Assembly: GCA_016182905.1 (NCBI GenBank)
Contig: JACPFR010000022.1
Coordinates: 1-38,848, forward strand
DNA: 38,848 nucleotides
Reading direction: 5' to 3'
DNA from: Elusimicrobiota bacterium
Lineage (GTDB): Bacteria > Elusimicrobiota > Elusimicrobia > UBA1565 > UBA9628
The notes under the pieces were generated by a model that was not told the origin of the DNA, did not search any database, and saw nothing but the letters and a program-made list of their open reading frames with translations. Shown here piece after piece: positions 20,742 through 29,271 of this stretch; position 1 is the stretch's first letter; the number at the start of each line of letters is the position of its first letter. The translations under genes were made by a program, and so were the position numbers.

Positions 20742-22811
20742 TCAGTAGCGGACTTCCACGGTCAGGACGCCCTCGGCTCCGCGCGGCCGGTAGGTGTCGC
20801 CGTTCATCTGCGAGCCGACGGGCCGCCGGTCGTCGAGGATGTTGCGCCCGGACAGGCGCAGGTCGGCGTCGCGCCCCCACAGGCGCTCCCACGTCAGGCC
20901 GCAATCGACGTAGACGCGGTTCTGGATCAGGAGATAGCGCGTCGTGGAGTGGTCGAGGGCGGCTTGATTGGTGAAGTAGCGCAGCGACGGCGCCAGCTTG
21001 AGGCGGCCCAGGACCTTTTTCTCCAGGCCGACGTTCGCGACGTACTCCGCCGAACCGATGATGCGGCCGTTCGGGTTGGTGTAGGCGTGATGGGCCTCGA
21101 CCCCGCCTCCCGCGGCCAGGGGCTGCCGGAAGAGCGCGAGCTTGGAGTCGTTCCAGGAGGCGTTCGCCCAGATCAAGGCGAGGTCGTCCAGAGGCGCCTG
21201 GAGGCTCAGCTCCACGCCGTTGCCGTGGAAGTTCCCGACGTTGCTGTGCGGGCTGAACCAGGTGATGAAATCGCTGAGCTCCTGATGATAGAGGCTCGCC
21301 TGGAAGCGGGCCGAGTCGATGTAGACGACGTTCTGCAGCTCGTACGTGGAGAGGATCTCCGGCTCGCGCGCCTGCGGGGAGATTCGGGCCCAGCTGGGGG
21401 AGGTGGCGAGATGGTCCCGGCCCCACGCCTCGTTGAGCGCTGAAACGGCCGACGGGATGCGCACGGCGCGGTTGTAGATCAGCTTGGCGACCCAGAAGTC
21501 CGCGGGCGTGGCGACGGCGGCGGCGCGAGCGCCGAGAAACCAGCGTCCGGCCAGACGCGTGTTATGATCGACGCGCGCGCCCGCGACCAGCTTCAGCTTG
21601 TCGTGGACCCGGATCGTGTCGTCGGCGTAGAAGCCCACGGCGCGCGTGTCGCGGCTGACCGTGGCCGTCCGGCCGAAGACCTCGCCTCCGGCCGGGTCGT
21701 TATACGTGAAGTAGGTGTCGTAGTTGTCGTCGTAGGAGCCCTGCACGCCGGCCGAGATGGTCTGGCCGGTGAAGCCCGTGTGGCGCAGTCCCAACTCGCC
21801 CGCGTAGGTCCGCTGTTTGTTGACGAACTCGACCGCCGCGAGCGGCGGGCCGCCTGAGTTCAGGCGGGTCTGCTCCTTGACGGCGGCTTCGGCGCGGAAT
21901 ATCCCCGTCAGGTTCGCGGTCCAGGGATGCTCGTTCTTCAACGACGCGGCGTAGATCTCGTCGACATAGCGCCCGTCGTTTCTCGGGTGGGCGTTGTTGA
22001 TGAGCAGCTCCGGCCGGCTCATCCGGTAGGCGAGCGCCTGCCCGGACCATTGGCCGGCTCGGCCCTGGAGCACGCCGAACCAGCTCGGCGAGTCGAGCTG
22101 GCCGGTGATGTCCCTGCCGACCAGATTGGGCCGGAAGGTCGAGCCCCACGCGTCGAAGCCGCGCTTGCGTTCCGTCGTCAGCGAGAGGCTGAGGGAGCGG
22201 TCTTTAGGCCAAAGTTTTCCGGCCATCACCGTGGCCGAGTAGGGAAGGGCGTTGCCGGCGGAGACGACGGCCGCGGCCCCGCGCGTGTCCCGCGTGATCA
22301 CGTTGACCGTCGCCGCCAAGGTGTTGGCCGGCTGGAACAGGGAGGAGGGGCCGACGACCACCTCGACGCGCTCGACGTTGTCCAGGTTGATCGGGCCGTT
22401 GAGGAAGGAGGGCTCGGCGACGCCGTTGACGTTCTGGCCGTTGACGAGAAGGCTGATCTTCTCGTTGTCGTTCGCGTTCAGGCCGCGGACGCCGGCGACG
22501 AAGTCGAGGTCGCGGTGGAAGACCGTGAAGCCGGGGACGGCCTGGAGCAGCTCCCCCAGGCTGCGATAGCCCCGCGCGTGGATGGTTCGGCGCGTGAAGA
22601 CATAGACGCTGCCGGGCGTCTCGTCGACCTTCTCGTCGATGCGTGAAACCGTGGTTTGCATGGCCTCCAGGCGGTAGAATTCGAACGGGTCGTCGTCCGC
22701 GGCGGCCCGGGCCGGACCGGCGCAAAGCAGGGCGCACGCCAACGGAACGCCGATGGGAATGAGTCGGCGCGCTGGTATTGCGCCATGCCGGCGGGAGGAG
22801 GCAGGTTCCAC
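20742..22811 (-). CDS. TonB-dependent outer-membrane receptor
   Basis: 689 residues. A signal peptide (hydrophobic GVPLACALLCAG) precedes an N-terminal plug domain (about residues 50-175: SLGELLQAVPGFTV, VRGLNANDNEKISLLVNGQ, NVERVEVVVGPSS). The remainder is a beta-barrel rich in alternating aromatic strands, ending in an aromatic residue (VEVRY), as outer-membrane proteins do. It imports a scarce ligand such as a siderophore, cobalamin or other metal complex using TonB energy. The start is GTG at 22811, the only plausible in-frame start before the signal peptide. A 21-bp A/T palindrome overlaps its promoter, suggesting repression by a metal-responsive regulator. It separates trpF from trpB on the opposite strand. 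Confidence 0.92.
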   Translation of the reverse strand: MEPASSRRHGAIPARRLIPIGVPLACALLCAGPARAAADDDPFEFYRLEAMQTTVSRIDEKVDETPGSVYVFTRRTIHARGYRSLGELLQAVPGFTVFHRDLDFVAGVRGLNANDNEKISLLVNGQNVNGVAEPSFLNGPINLDNVERVEVVVGPSSLFQPANTLAATVNVITRDTRGAAAVVSAGNALPYSATVMAGKLWPKDRSLSLSLTTERKRGFDAWGSTFRPNLVGRDITGQLDSPSWFGVLQGRAGQWSGQALAYRMSRPELLINNAHPRNDGRYVDEIYAASLKNEHPWTANLTGIFRAEAAVKEQTRLNSGGPPLAAVEFVNKQRTYAGELGLRHTGFTGQTISAGVQGSYDDNYDTYFTYNDPAGGEVFGRTATVSRDTRAVGFYADDTIRVHDKLKLVAGARVDHNTRLAGRWFLGARAAAVATPADFWVAKLIYNRAVRIPSAVSALNEAWGRDHLATSPSWARISPQAREPEILSTYELQNVVYIDSARFQASLYHQELSDFITWFSPHSNVGNFHGNGVELSLQAPLDDLALIWANASWNDSKLALFRQPLAAGGGVEAHHAYTNPNGRIIGSAEYVANVGLEKKVLGRLKLAPSLRYFTNQAALDHSTTRYLLIQNRVYVDCGLTWERLWGRDADLRLSGRNILDDRRPVGSQMNGDTYRPRGAEGVLTVEVRY

Positions 22812-22812
22812 G

Positions 22813-22833
22813 ATATTATAAGAATTATAATAT
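22813..22833 (-). promoter_or_regulatory. A/T-rich palindromic operator at the TonB receptor promoter
   Basis: Perfect 9-bp inverted repeats (ATATTATAA at 22813-22821, TTATAATAT at 22825-22833) with a 3-nt spacer abut the GTG start and contain two minus-strand TATAAT hexamers. Size, A/T content and position resemble Fur-type boxes, but it does not match the Fur consensus closely. Confidence 0.5.
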
Positions 22834-22963
22834 GAAAGAGTTGGAGTCTCAATCGAATTCTTGCGGGCGCGGGAACCTCATCTCCACGACGGGGCCGTTT
22901 CGACCCCCCCTCGAAATAGACGCCAAGTTCACAATAATAATACCGCAGCCGCCGTCCGGGGCG

Positions 22964-23048
22964 TGGTACAATGACGACAAGGGAAAACGTTTCCCGTGCC
23001 ACATAAGATGTACGTGAGCAAGACGCAAGAAAGAGGACATACAAGACA
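22964..23048 (+). promoter_or_regulatory. Cold-shock gene promoter and long 5' leader
   Basis: An extended -10 (TGG TACAAT, hexamer 22967-22972) should start transcription near 22979, giving a leader of about 70 nt, unlike the leaderless genes around it. The leader opens with a hairpin, GGGAAA ACG TTTCCC (22981-22995). A GAGG lies 12 nt before the ATG. Long structured leaders are typical of cspA-type genes, where they control translation with temperature. Confidence 0.6.
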
Positions 23049-23252
23049 ATGGCTACCGGAAAAGTGAAGTGGTTCAACGATCAGAAGGGCTTCGGTTTCA
23101 TCACGCCGGACGACGGGTCTAAGGACCTGTTCGTTCACCACTCGTCCATCATGGGCGATGGCTTCAAGACTTTGGCCGAGAATCAGGCCGTCGAGTTCGA
23201 CGTGGAGCAGTCCGAGAAGGGCCCCCGCGCCGGCAACGTTCGCAAGCTCTAA
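23049..23252 (+). CDS. Cold-shock domain protein, CspA family
   Basis: 67 residues, the normal family length. It is a five-stranded OB fold that binds single-stranded RNA and DNA through RNP1 (KGFGFI, residues 13-18) and RNP2 (LFVHH, 27-31). The start [10 protein letters not shown] and the end [10 protein letters not shown] are typical. Such proteins melt RNA structure after cold shock or during growth. It is monocistronic, with its own long leader and a strong terminator. Codon choice is less G/C-extreme than its neighbours, as expected for a highly expressed gene. Confidence 0.97.
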   Translation: MATGKVKWFNDQKGFGFITPDDGSKDLFVHHSSIMGDGFKTLAENQAVEFDVEQSEKGPRAGNVRKL

Positions 23253-23280
23253 TCAGCTGACGAACACCGCCTGAAAAAGA

Positions 23281-23314
23281 CCCCCTCGCCGCTTGCGGCG
23301 GGGGGGTTTTATTT
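23281..23314 (+). terminator. Intrinsic terminator after the cold-shock gene
   Basis: A G/C stem pairs CCCCC and CGCC with GGCG and GGGGG around a short TTGC-containing loop. It is followed directly by TTTTATTT (23307-23314). Confidence 0.9.
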
Positions 23315-23331
23315 GGGGTCAGGCTTCTGTC

Positions 23332-23417
23332 AGTGGTGCCAGGCCTCCCATTATCCCATTACTCCAATACAGAATTCCCAATTGGAGTAATGGGATAATG
23401 GGAGGCCTGGCACCACT
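23332..23417. repeat. Long intergenic hairpin, element 2
   Basis: Two perfect 37-nt inverted arms (23332-23368 and 23381-23417) flank a 12-nt loop containing GAATTC. The outer ends read AGTGGTGCCAGGC, a variant of the ends of elements 1 and 3. The first bases of the right arm supply the last two bases of the TAG stop codon of the minus-strand gene ending at 23416. A short separate GGTCAGGC lies just outside at 23317-23324. Confidence 0.9.
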
Positions 23418-24042
23418 ATCGGCGGATACGGATGGGGGGGTGCTTGAGGGCTCCGATGAACCACAGGAAGGGGCTCAGGTGGTAGAACATCTCGCGCAGG
23501 CCCTTCCGGGCGATGCCCCAGACGATGCCGCCCACCACGAACACCGTGAACGCGGTGCCCACCCAGCTGTCGGCCACCGCTTTCATCAAAGTGATCAAGG
23601 CGTACAGCTCGGGATGGGCCACGATCTTGGGGAAGGCGGCGAAGAGGATGTAGGCGATCAGGCCTAACGCGTACCCGGGCCGGGCGTATTCGTTGATCTG
23701 GTGGGTGGCGGCGTCCATGTAGGAGGCCCCGAGCGCCATATAAAGGAGCACGAAGCCGCACATCTCGCGCCACAGGAAGTCCTTCGGCGGCGCGCCCTTC
23801 GTCGCGGAGACGAAGATGATGGCCGAGAAGAACACGGCCAAAGCGATGTTGTAGACGGTGGCGAAGGCGCCCCACAGGTCCTCCCAGAACAGCTCGGAGA
23901 ACACGTCCACGAACGCGCTCATGACCCGGGCCAGGATCCAGAACCCGGCGTTGATGCTGCACAGCCAGACGAAGATCTGGAGCACGCCCTGGAACTCCTT
24001 GGAGCGAGCGAACGCGAGCGTCGCCGGGATGGCCGTTTCCAT
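23416..24042 (-). CDS. Multi-pass membrane protein of unknown function
   Basis: 208 residues from the ATG at 24042. Four or five hydrophobic helices are visible (around [72 protein letters not shown]). The ends are basic, and the C-terminus is [10 protein letters not shown] recognise no family. A longer frame begins at 24105 but its extra residues are Arg-rich and come from the palindrome region. I prefer 24042, where a TAGATT -10-like box lies 10 nt upstream. It is divergent from trpB across 111 bp. Its stop codon is formed at the edge of hairpin element 2. Confidence 0.65.
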   Translation of the reverse strand: METAIPATLAFARSKEFQGVLQIFVWLCSINAGFWILARVMSAFVDVFSELFWEDLWGAFATVYNIALAVFFSAIIFVSATKGAPPKDFLWREMCGFVLLYMALGASYMDAATHQINEYARPGYALGLIAYILFAAFPKIVAHPELYALITLMKAVADSWVGTAFTVFVVGGIVWGIARKGLREMFYHLSPFLWFIGALKHPPIRIRR

Positions 24043-24077
24043 GACGGGAACGAATCTAGCATTTCGCCGCCGCCCAG

Positions 24078-24093
24078 CTGTTTCCGGAAACAG
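24078..24093. repeat. Dispersed palindrome, copy 2 (between membrane protein and trpB)
   Basis: A perfect CTGTTTCCGGAAACAG in the divergent promoter region, followed by TC as in the other copies. Its centre is about 57 bp upstream of the trpB -10 and about 30 bp upstream of the putative -10 of the membrane protein gene, where a -35 would lie. Confidence 0.85.
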
Positions 24094-24136
24094 TCCTCGG
24101 CGCAACGGCGCCTACATGGACAAGCCCCGGGGGGTC

Positions 24137-24145
24137 TGCTATCCT
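24137..24145 (+). promoter_or_regulatory. Extended -10 promoter of the trpB-aro-trpG operon
   Basis: TGC TATCCT (hexamer 24140-24145) lies 8 nt before the trpB ATG with no Shine-Dalgarno. It is the only promoter-like sequence I find before the eleven-gene cluster. Confidence 0.45.
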
Positions 24146-24153
24146 TCAGAGCC

Positions 24154-25362
24154 ATGAAAAACCCCTCGAGCGGTTCGCCGGAGGCGAACGGTTCGCTTTC
24201 GGTGAACCGGCCCGGCTGGTTCGGCCCGTTCGGCGGCTGCTTCGTCCCGGAGACGCTCATCGAGCCGCTCCGCGAGCTCGAGGCCGCCTATGCCTCCGCC
24301 CGGCGCGACCCGAAGTTCAAGGCCGAGCTCAAGCACGAGTTGGCGACCTTCGTCGGCCGGCCCACGCCGCTGACCTTCGCCGGGCGCCTGAGCGCGGAGC
24401 TGGGCCTGCGCGTCTGGCTCAAGCGTGAGGACCTGACCCACACCGGGGCGCACAAGATCAACAACACCGTCGGCCAGGTCCTGCTCGCCAGGCGCATGGG
24501 CAAGAAGCGCGTGATCGCCGAGACGGGCGCGGGCCAGCACGGCGTCGCCGCCGCCGCGGCGGCCGCGCGGGCGGGGCTGCCCTGCGTGGTGTACATGGGC
24601 ACCGACGACATGGCCCGCCAGGCGCCGAACGTCGCGCGCATGCGCATGATGGGCGCGACGGTCGTGGCCGTCGACTCCGGCTCGCGCACGCTCAAGGACG
24701 CCACGAGCGAGGCCCTGCGCGCCTGGTCCTCCGACAGCCGCGAGACCTTCTACGTCCTCGGCTCGGCCCTCGGGCCGCACCCGTATCCGACCATGGTGCG
24801 CGACTTCCAGACGGTGATCGGCGTCGAGGCCCGCGCGCAGGTCCTCAAGGAGGAGAAGCGCCTGCCGCGCGAGATCATCGCCTGCGTCGGCGGCGGCTCG
24901 AACGCGATCGGCATATTCACCGCCTTCCTGAAGGACAAGGCGGTGGCGCTGACGGGCGTCGAGGCGGGCGGGACCGGGATGGCGCCGGGGCGCCACGCGG
25001 CGCGCTTCGCGGGGGGCTTCCCGGGAGTGCTGCACGGGACGCGGACTTATCTGCTCCAGGATAAGAACGGTCAGGTCCTGCCGACGCACAGCATATCCGC
25101 CGGGCTCGACTATCCCGCCGTCGGCCCCGAGCACGCGGAGCTCAGGCGCATCGGACGGGCCAGGTACGTCCACGCGTCGGACAAGGACGCCCTCGCCGCG
25201 GCGCACGAGCTCTGCCGCCTCGAGGGCATATTACCCGCCCTGGAGAGCTCTCACGCGATCGCGTACTTGATCAAAGCGAAACGGCGATTCAAGAAGAACG
25301 GCGTGATCATGGTCAATCTGTCCGGACGCGGAGACAAGGACCTGGGGACTTTATGCCCGTGA
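24154..25362 (+). CDS. trpB: Tryptophan synthase beta subunit
   Basis: 402 residues. The PLP enzyme condenses indole and serine into tryptophan. [13 protein letters not shown] is the N-terminal TrpB1 signature, and the PLP Lys is in HTGAHKINN (about residue 101). [10 protein letters not shown] and the phosphate-binding GGGSNAIG (near residue 250) are also present. The ATG at 24154 gives the usual N-terminal length; an open frame extends far upstream but lacks family similarity. It overlaps trpA by 10 bp. Having trpBA first and trpEG last in the operon is unusual compared with trpEGDCFBA orders. Confidence 0.97.
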   Translation: MKNPSSGSPEANGSLSVNRPGWFGPFGGCFVPETLIEPLRELEAAYASARRDPKFKAELKHELATFVGRPTPLTFAGRLSAELGLRVWLKREDLTHTGAHKINNTVGQVLLARRMGKKRVIAETGAGQHGVAAAAAAARAGLPCVVYMGTDDMARQAPNVARMRMMGATVVAVDSGSRTLKDATSEALRAWSSDSRETFYVLGSALGPHPYPTMVRDFQTVIGVEARAQVLKEEKRLPREIIACVGGGSNAIGIFTAFLKDKAVALTGVEAGGTGMAPGRHAARFAGGFPGVLHGTRTYLLQDKNGQVLPTHSISAGLDYPAVGPEHAELRRIGRARYVHASDKDALAAAHELCRLEGILPALESSHAIAYLIKAKRRFKKNGVIMVNLSGRGDKDLGTLCP

Positions 25363-26138
25363 GCCTCGCGCGAGCGCTTCACGGACGGCGCGCCTTCGGG
25401 CGCGCGGGCTTCGTGCCCTTCCTCGTCGCGGGCGACCCCTCGTACGAGGCGAGCTTGCGCGCGGCGCGCGCGCTGATCGCGGCGGGAGCGGACATTTTAG
25501 AGGTGGGAGTGCCGTTCTCGGATCCGGTGGCCGACGGGCCGGCGATCCAGGCCGCCGGGCAGAGAGCGCTCGCCAAGGGGATGACGCTGACGAAGGCGCT
25601 CCGGTTCGTGAAGGAGCTCAGAAAAGGCGGGGCGGCGATCCCGGTCGTGCTGTTCACTTATTTGAACCCGATCCTGCGGATGGGAACGAAAAAATTCGCG
25701 AAGCTGTGCGGCGACTGCGGAGTCTCCGCGGTCCTGATCGTGGACCTGCCGGTCGAGGAATCGACGGCGACGGATCGAGAACTCGAGAGGTACGGCGTCG
25801 AACTGGTGGCCCTCGCTTCGCCGACCACCACGGATGAAAGGCTTTCGAGGATCGGCCGAGCCTCCGGCTCGGCCGTTTATTACGTGAGCCGCGAAGGGGT
25901 GACCGGAGTACGGAAAGGTCTGGCGCCCGGATTGGCGCAACGGATTTCGCACGTCAAAAAAATGACTGGAAAACCGCTGATGGTCGGCTTCGGCGTGGCG
26001 GAACCTTCTCAGGCGCGCGCGCTGGCGCCTTATGCCGATGGCGTGGTAGTGGGAAGCGCTTTGGTGCTTGCCGGCGCCTCCGGCGCCGGCGGCGTTTCGC
26101 GTTTGGCCAAAAAACTAGTGAAAGCTTTGGAGATATAG
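25353..26138 (+). CDS. trpA: Tryptophan synthase alpha subunit
   Basis: 261 residues, TIM barrel. It cleaves indole-3-glycerol phosphate and channels indole to TrpB. The catalytic Glu lies in [11 protein letters not shown] and the catalytic Asp in [24 protein letters not shown] and [10 protein letters not shown] mark the remaining barrel loops. Its start overlaps the end of trpB by 10 bp, keeping the two subunits coupled. Its stop is directly followed by the aroF ATG. A/T third positions are more frequent here than in trpB. Confidence 0.97.
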   Translation: MPVSLARALHGRRAFGRAGFVPFLVAGDPSYEASLRAARALIAAGADILEVGVPFSDPVADGPAIQAAGQRALAKGMTLTKALRFVKELRKGGAAIPVVLFTYLNPILRMGTKKFAKLCGDCGVSAVLIVDLPVEESTATDRELERYGVELVALASPTTTDERLSRIGRASGSAVYYVSREGVTGVRKGLAPGLAQRISHVKKMTGKPLMVGFGVAEPSQARALAPYADGVVVGSALVLAGASGAGGVSRLAKKLVKALEI

Positions 26139-27179
26139 ATGCTGATCCTGATGCAGACGGACCATACCAAGAAACAGCTCAATGACGTCCTCGCCAAGGT
26201 GCGGGCGCTGAAGCTGAAGCCGCATGTGATCCCCGGAAAATTAAACGTCGCGGTCGGCATCACCGGCAACTCCGGTGCCCTCGATGCGAGCCTGTTCGAG
26301 ACCTTGCCCGGCGTGCGCGAGGCGGTGCGCGTGTCGAAGTCGTACAAGCTCGCCGGCCGCGATTTCAAGCACGAGGACACCGTCGTCCCCGTGGGGCCGT
26401 ACGGCATCGGCGGACCGGGGCTCGTCGTCATCGCGGGCCCGTGCGCGGTGGAGACCGAGGAGCAGATGCTGCGCATCGCGCGGCGCGTGAAGGCGGCCGG
26501 CGCTCAGATGCTGCGCGGCGGGGCGTTCAAGCCGAGGACCTCTCCGTACGCTTTCCAGGGCCTGGGCAAGAAAGGCCTCCAGCTCCTGGCTCTCGCTAAA
26601 AAAGAGACCGGCCTGCCGATCGTGACCGAGATCCTCGACCAGAGGACCTTGGCCGACGTGGCCGAGTTCGCCGACGTGCTCCAGGTCGGCGCGCGCAACA
26701 TGCAGAACTTCGCTTTGCTCAAGGAGCTCGGCCAGCTGAAGAAGCCGGTCATGCTCAAGCGCGGCCTGTCGGCCACGCTCGACGAGTGGCTGATGTCGGC
26801 GGAGTATTTGCTCAGCGAGGGCAACAAGAATATTTTTCTATGCGAGCGGGGCATCCGCGCCTTCTCCGACCACGCGCGCAACACGCTCGACCTGAACGTG
26901 GTCCCCGCGGTCAAGGAGCTGAGCCACCTGCCGATCATCGTCGACCCGAGTCACGCGACCGGCGTGCGCGCGCGCGTGGCCCCGATGGCGCGGGCGGCCG
27001 TCGCCGCCGGCGCGCACGGCGTGATGATCGAGGTGCACGACCGCCCCGACCAGGCGCTGTGCGACGGGCCCCAGGCCCTGCATCCCGACGATTTCGCGAC
27101 CTTGATGGGCGACCTCGCCGCGATCGCGGGCGCGCTCGGCCGCGGCATGGCGACGCCCGCCCTCAAGGGCCGCGGGTGA
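26139..27179 (+). CDS. aroF: DAHP synthase, type I-beta, with N-terminal regulatory domain
   Basis: 346 residues. It condenses PEP and erythrose-4-phosphate, the entry step of the shikimate pathway. Residues 1-65 form a ferredoxin-like (ACT-like) domain, as in Thermotoga-type enzymes, where it gives feedback control by aromatic amino acids. The catalytic barrel has IAGPCAVE (metal Cys), RGGAFKPRTSPYAFQG, ARNMQN, VMLKRGL and DPSHATG (metal His). The fold is of the KDO8P-synthase-like beta group. GGAG lies 6 nt before the ATG and there is no gap after trpA. Its stop overlaps the aroA GTG. Confidence 0.95.
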   Translation: MLILMQTDHTKKQLNDVLAKVRALKLKPHVIPGKLNVAVGITGNSGALDASLFETLPGVREAVRVSKSYKLAGRDFKHEDTVVPVGPYGIGGPGLVVIAGPCAVETEEQMLRIARRVKAAGAQMLRGGAFKPRTSPYAFQGLGKKGLQLLALAKKETGLPIVTEILDQRTLADVAEFADVLQVGARNMQNFALLKELGQLKKPVMLKRGLSATLDEWLMSAEYLLSEGNKNIFLCERGIRAFSDHARNTLDLNVVPAVKELSHLPIIVDPSHATGVRARVAPMARAAVAAGAHGVMIEVHDRPDQALCDGPQALHPDDFATLMGDLAAIAGALGRGMATPALKGRG

Positions 27180-28462
27180 AGGACCGGTCCGTCGCCGGCG
27201 GCGGCCGCCTCGAGGGAGAGGTCCGCGTGCCGGGCGACAAGTCGGTCTCGCATCGCGCGCTGATCCTCGGCGCCTTGGCCGAGGGCGAGACCGCGATCGA
27301 GGGGCTGTCGTCGGGGGCCGACGTGGCCTCGACGCGCTCCTGTCTGGAGGCCCTCGGCGTCGAGATCTCGGGGGCGGCGCCGTCGCTGCGCGTGCGCGGC
27401 CGCGGCCTGGGCGGCCTCAAGACGCCGGCCGGAGACCTCGACGCGGGCAACTCCGGCACGACCATGCGCCTGCTCGCGGGCGTCGCCGCGGGGCACGGCT
27501 TCTCCTCCCGCTTCGTCGGCGACGAGTCTCTGACGAGACGCCCGATGAAGCGCGTGGCCGAGCCCCTGCGGGCGATGGGCGCCGCGGTGGGCCTGAGCGA
27601 GTCCGGCACGGCCCCGCTCACCGTCTCGGGCGGCTCGCTGAAGGGCATCGAGTATGTCCTCCCGATGGCCAGCGCCCAGGTCAAATCGGCGGTCCTGCTG
27701 GCGGGTCTCCACGCGAAAGGCAGGACGACCGTCGTCGAGCCCTCCGCCACCCGCGACCACACCGAGCGCATGCTCGAGGCCTTCGGCGTCCCGGTGGCCG
27801 CGCGCGGGCTCGCGGTCTCCGTCGAGGGCGGCTCGCGGCTCACGGCCGCCAAGGTCCTCATCCCCGGCGACCCGTCCTCGGCCGCGTTCTGGGTGGTGGC
27901 CGCCACGCTGGCGCCGGGCAGCGAGCTGGCGGTGCGCGGGGCGGGGGCGAATCCCACGCGCACGGGATATCTGTCGGTGCTCGCGCGCATGGGCGCCGAC
28001 ATCCACCGGGAGCCGGCGCGCGGGGAAGGCGGCGAGGCGATGGAGGATCTCATCGTATCGTCGTGCGATCTCAACGCGACGGATATCGCCGCCGACGAAG
28101 TGCCGGGGCTGATCGACGAGGTGCCGATACTCGCTTTGGCCGCGGCGCTGGCGAGCGGGGAGAGCCGGTTCCGGGGGCTTGGGGAACTCCGGCACAAGGA
28201 AAGCGACCGGTTGAAGGGCATCGCGGCTCTATTAACGAGCTTCGGGGCCTCGGCGCGGGTGGAAAACGACGATTTGGTGATATCGGGAACGAAAACGCTC
28301 AAACCGGCCCAGGTGGATTCGCTGGGGGACCACCGGCTCGCGATGACGGGATATATCGCGGGATTCCTCGCCAAGGGAGAAAGCGGCGTGTTGGACGCGG
28401 CGTGCGCGGAGATAAGCTATCCGACGTTTTATGACGACTTTAACGCGAGGCGATGCGCGTGA
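27176..28462 (+). CDS. aroA: 3-phosphoshikimate 1-carboxyvinyltransferase (EPSP synthase)
   Basis: 428 residues. It adds the enolpyruvyl group of PEP to shikimate-3-phosphate. Family segments are VPGDKSVSHRALILG near the start, GNSGTTMRLLAG near residue 95, TRRPMKRV, and LRHKESDRLKG near residue 340. The start is GTG at 27176, overlapping the aroF TGA as GTGA. A much longer open frame exists upstream but runs antisense-like through aroF codons and has no family similarity. The final 150 codons use more A/T at third positions than the first part. The end overlaps aroE. Confidence 0.97.
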   Translation: MKDRSVAGGGRLEGEVRVPGDKSVSHRALILGALAEGETAIEGLSSGADVASTRSCLEALGVEISGAAPSLRVRGRGLGGLKTPAGDLDAGNSGTTMRLLAGVAAGHGFSSRFVGDESLTRRPMKRVAEPLRAMGAAVGLSESGTAPLTVSGGSLKGIEYVLPMASAQVKSAVLLAGLHAKGRTTVVEPSATRDHTERMLEAFGVPVAARGLAVSVEGGSRLTAAKVLIPGDPSSAAFWVVAATLAPGSELAVRGAGANPTRTGYLSVLARMGADIHREPARGEGGEAMEDLIVSSCDLNATDIAADEVPGLIDEVPILALAAALASGESRFRGLGELRHKESDRLKGIAALLTSFGASARVENDDLVISGTKTLKPAQVDSLGDHRLAMTGYIAGFLAKGESGVLDAACAEISYPTFYDDFNARRCA

Positions 28463-29271
28463 AATTAGGGATCTTCGGACATCCTATCGGTCATACGCGC
28501 TCCCCGCGCTTGTTCTCGCGCCTCGGCAGGTTGCTCAACAAACATCTGTCGTACAAAGCCGTTGATGTTCAGCCCGCCGATTTCACCGCGACCGCGCAGC
28601 GGTCGCGAAAAGCAGGCTGGAGAGGCGCCAGCGTGACGATTCCGTTTAAAATCGAGGCCGCGCGGCTCGCCGACCGTTTGACGCCGAGCGCGAAAGCGAT
28701 CGGCGCCGTCAACGTGCTGCGTTTTGAGGCGAATAATCGAATCACCGGGCACAACACCGACGCCGACGGTTTAATGGACGCATTGAAATTCGCGGGCGTC
28801 GTGATGTCCGGCGTACATGTCCTCGTCTTTGGCGCCGGAGGCGCCGCCAGGGCAGCGGGGTATGCCGCGGCCAAAGGCGGGGCCAAAACGGTTCGTTTCA
28901 CGAACCGAACGTCCTCAACGGCAAAGACATGTGTACGCGACCTGGCGCCCTACTTCCCGAAGACGAGCTTCTCCGCGGGGGCGCCGAGGAACGCCGACGT
29001 CTGGATCAACGCCACGCCCTTGGGCCAGAACGGGAATCCTGATATCTCGCCTGCGCCGAAGTCGCTGCGGGCCCCGGGCGCGGCGGTGGATATGGTGTAT
29101 GGGAAGAAGACGGCTTTCCAACGGCATGCCGAGCGGCTCGGGGCGCGGACATCGGACGGCACGGCGATGCTCGTGTTTCAGGCGCTTCGCGCGTACGAAT
29201 TCTGGGATCGTCCCCTCGGCCCTCGGAAAAGGGCCCTATTGGCCGAACGGCTTATCAAGGAGATTGCATGA
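28453..29271 (+). CDS. aroE: Shikimate dehydrogenase
   Basis: About 272 residues. It reduces 3-dehydroshikimate to shikimate with NADPH. The substrate-binding GIFGHPIGHTRSP, catalytic Lys in SVTIPFK and Asp in GHNTDADG are present, as are the nucleotide-binding GAGGAARA and the NADP-favouring NRT. Two starts are possible: ATG at 28453, only 2 nt after GAGG, and GTG at 28459, 8 nt after GAGG and overlapping the aroA stop as GTGA. The GTG fits the habit of this operon slightly better. Its stop overlaps aroC as ATGA. Codon use is notably more A/T-tolerant than in aroB or aroK. Confidence 0.95.
   Translation: MRVKLGIFGHPIGHTRSPRLFSRLGRLLNKHLSYKAVDVQPADFTATAQRSRKAGWRGASVTIPFKIEAARLADRLTPSAKAIGAVNVLRFEANNRITGHNTDADGLMDALKFAGVVMSGVHVLVFGAGGAARAAGYAAAKGGAKTVRFTNRTSSTAKTCVRDLAPYFPKTSFSAGAPRNADVWINATPLGQNGNPDISPAPKSLRAPGAAVDMVYGKKTAFQRHAERLGARTSDGTAMLVFQALRAYEFWDRPLGPRKRALLAERLIKEIA

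Noticed and set aside
22478-23077. 199-codon minus-strand frame across the TonB receptor start and the cold-shock gene
   Set aside because: It overlaps two well-supported genes in other frames and has no recognisable domain.
23701-24153. N-terminal extension of trpB
   Set aside because: It runs antisense through the membrane protein gene and the palindrome. The TrpB signature begins just after the ATG at 24154.
26786-27175. In-frame N-terminal extension of aroA
   Set aside because: The extension is Arg-rich and lies over aroF. Family length and the GTGA overlap place the start at 27176.
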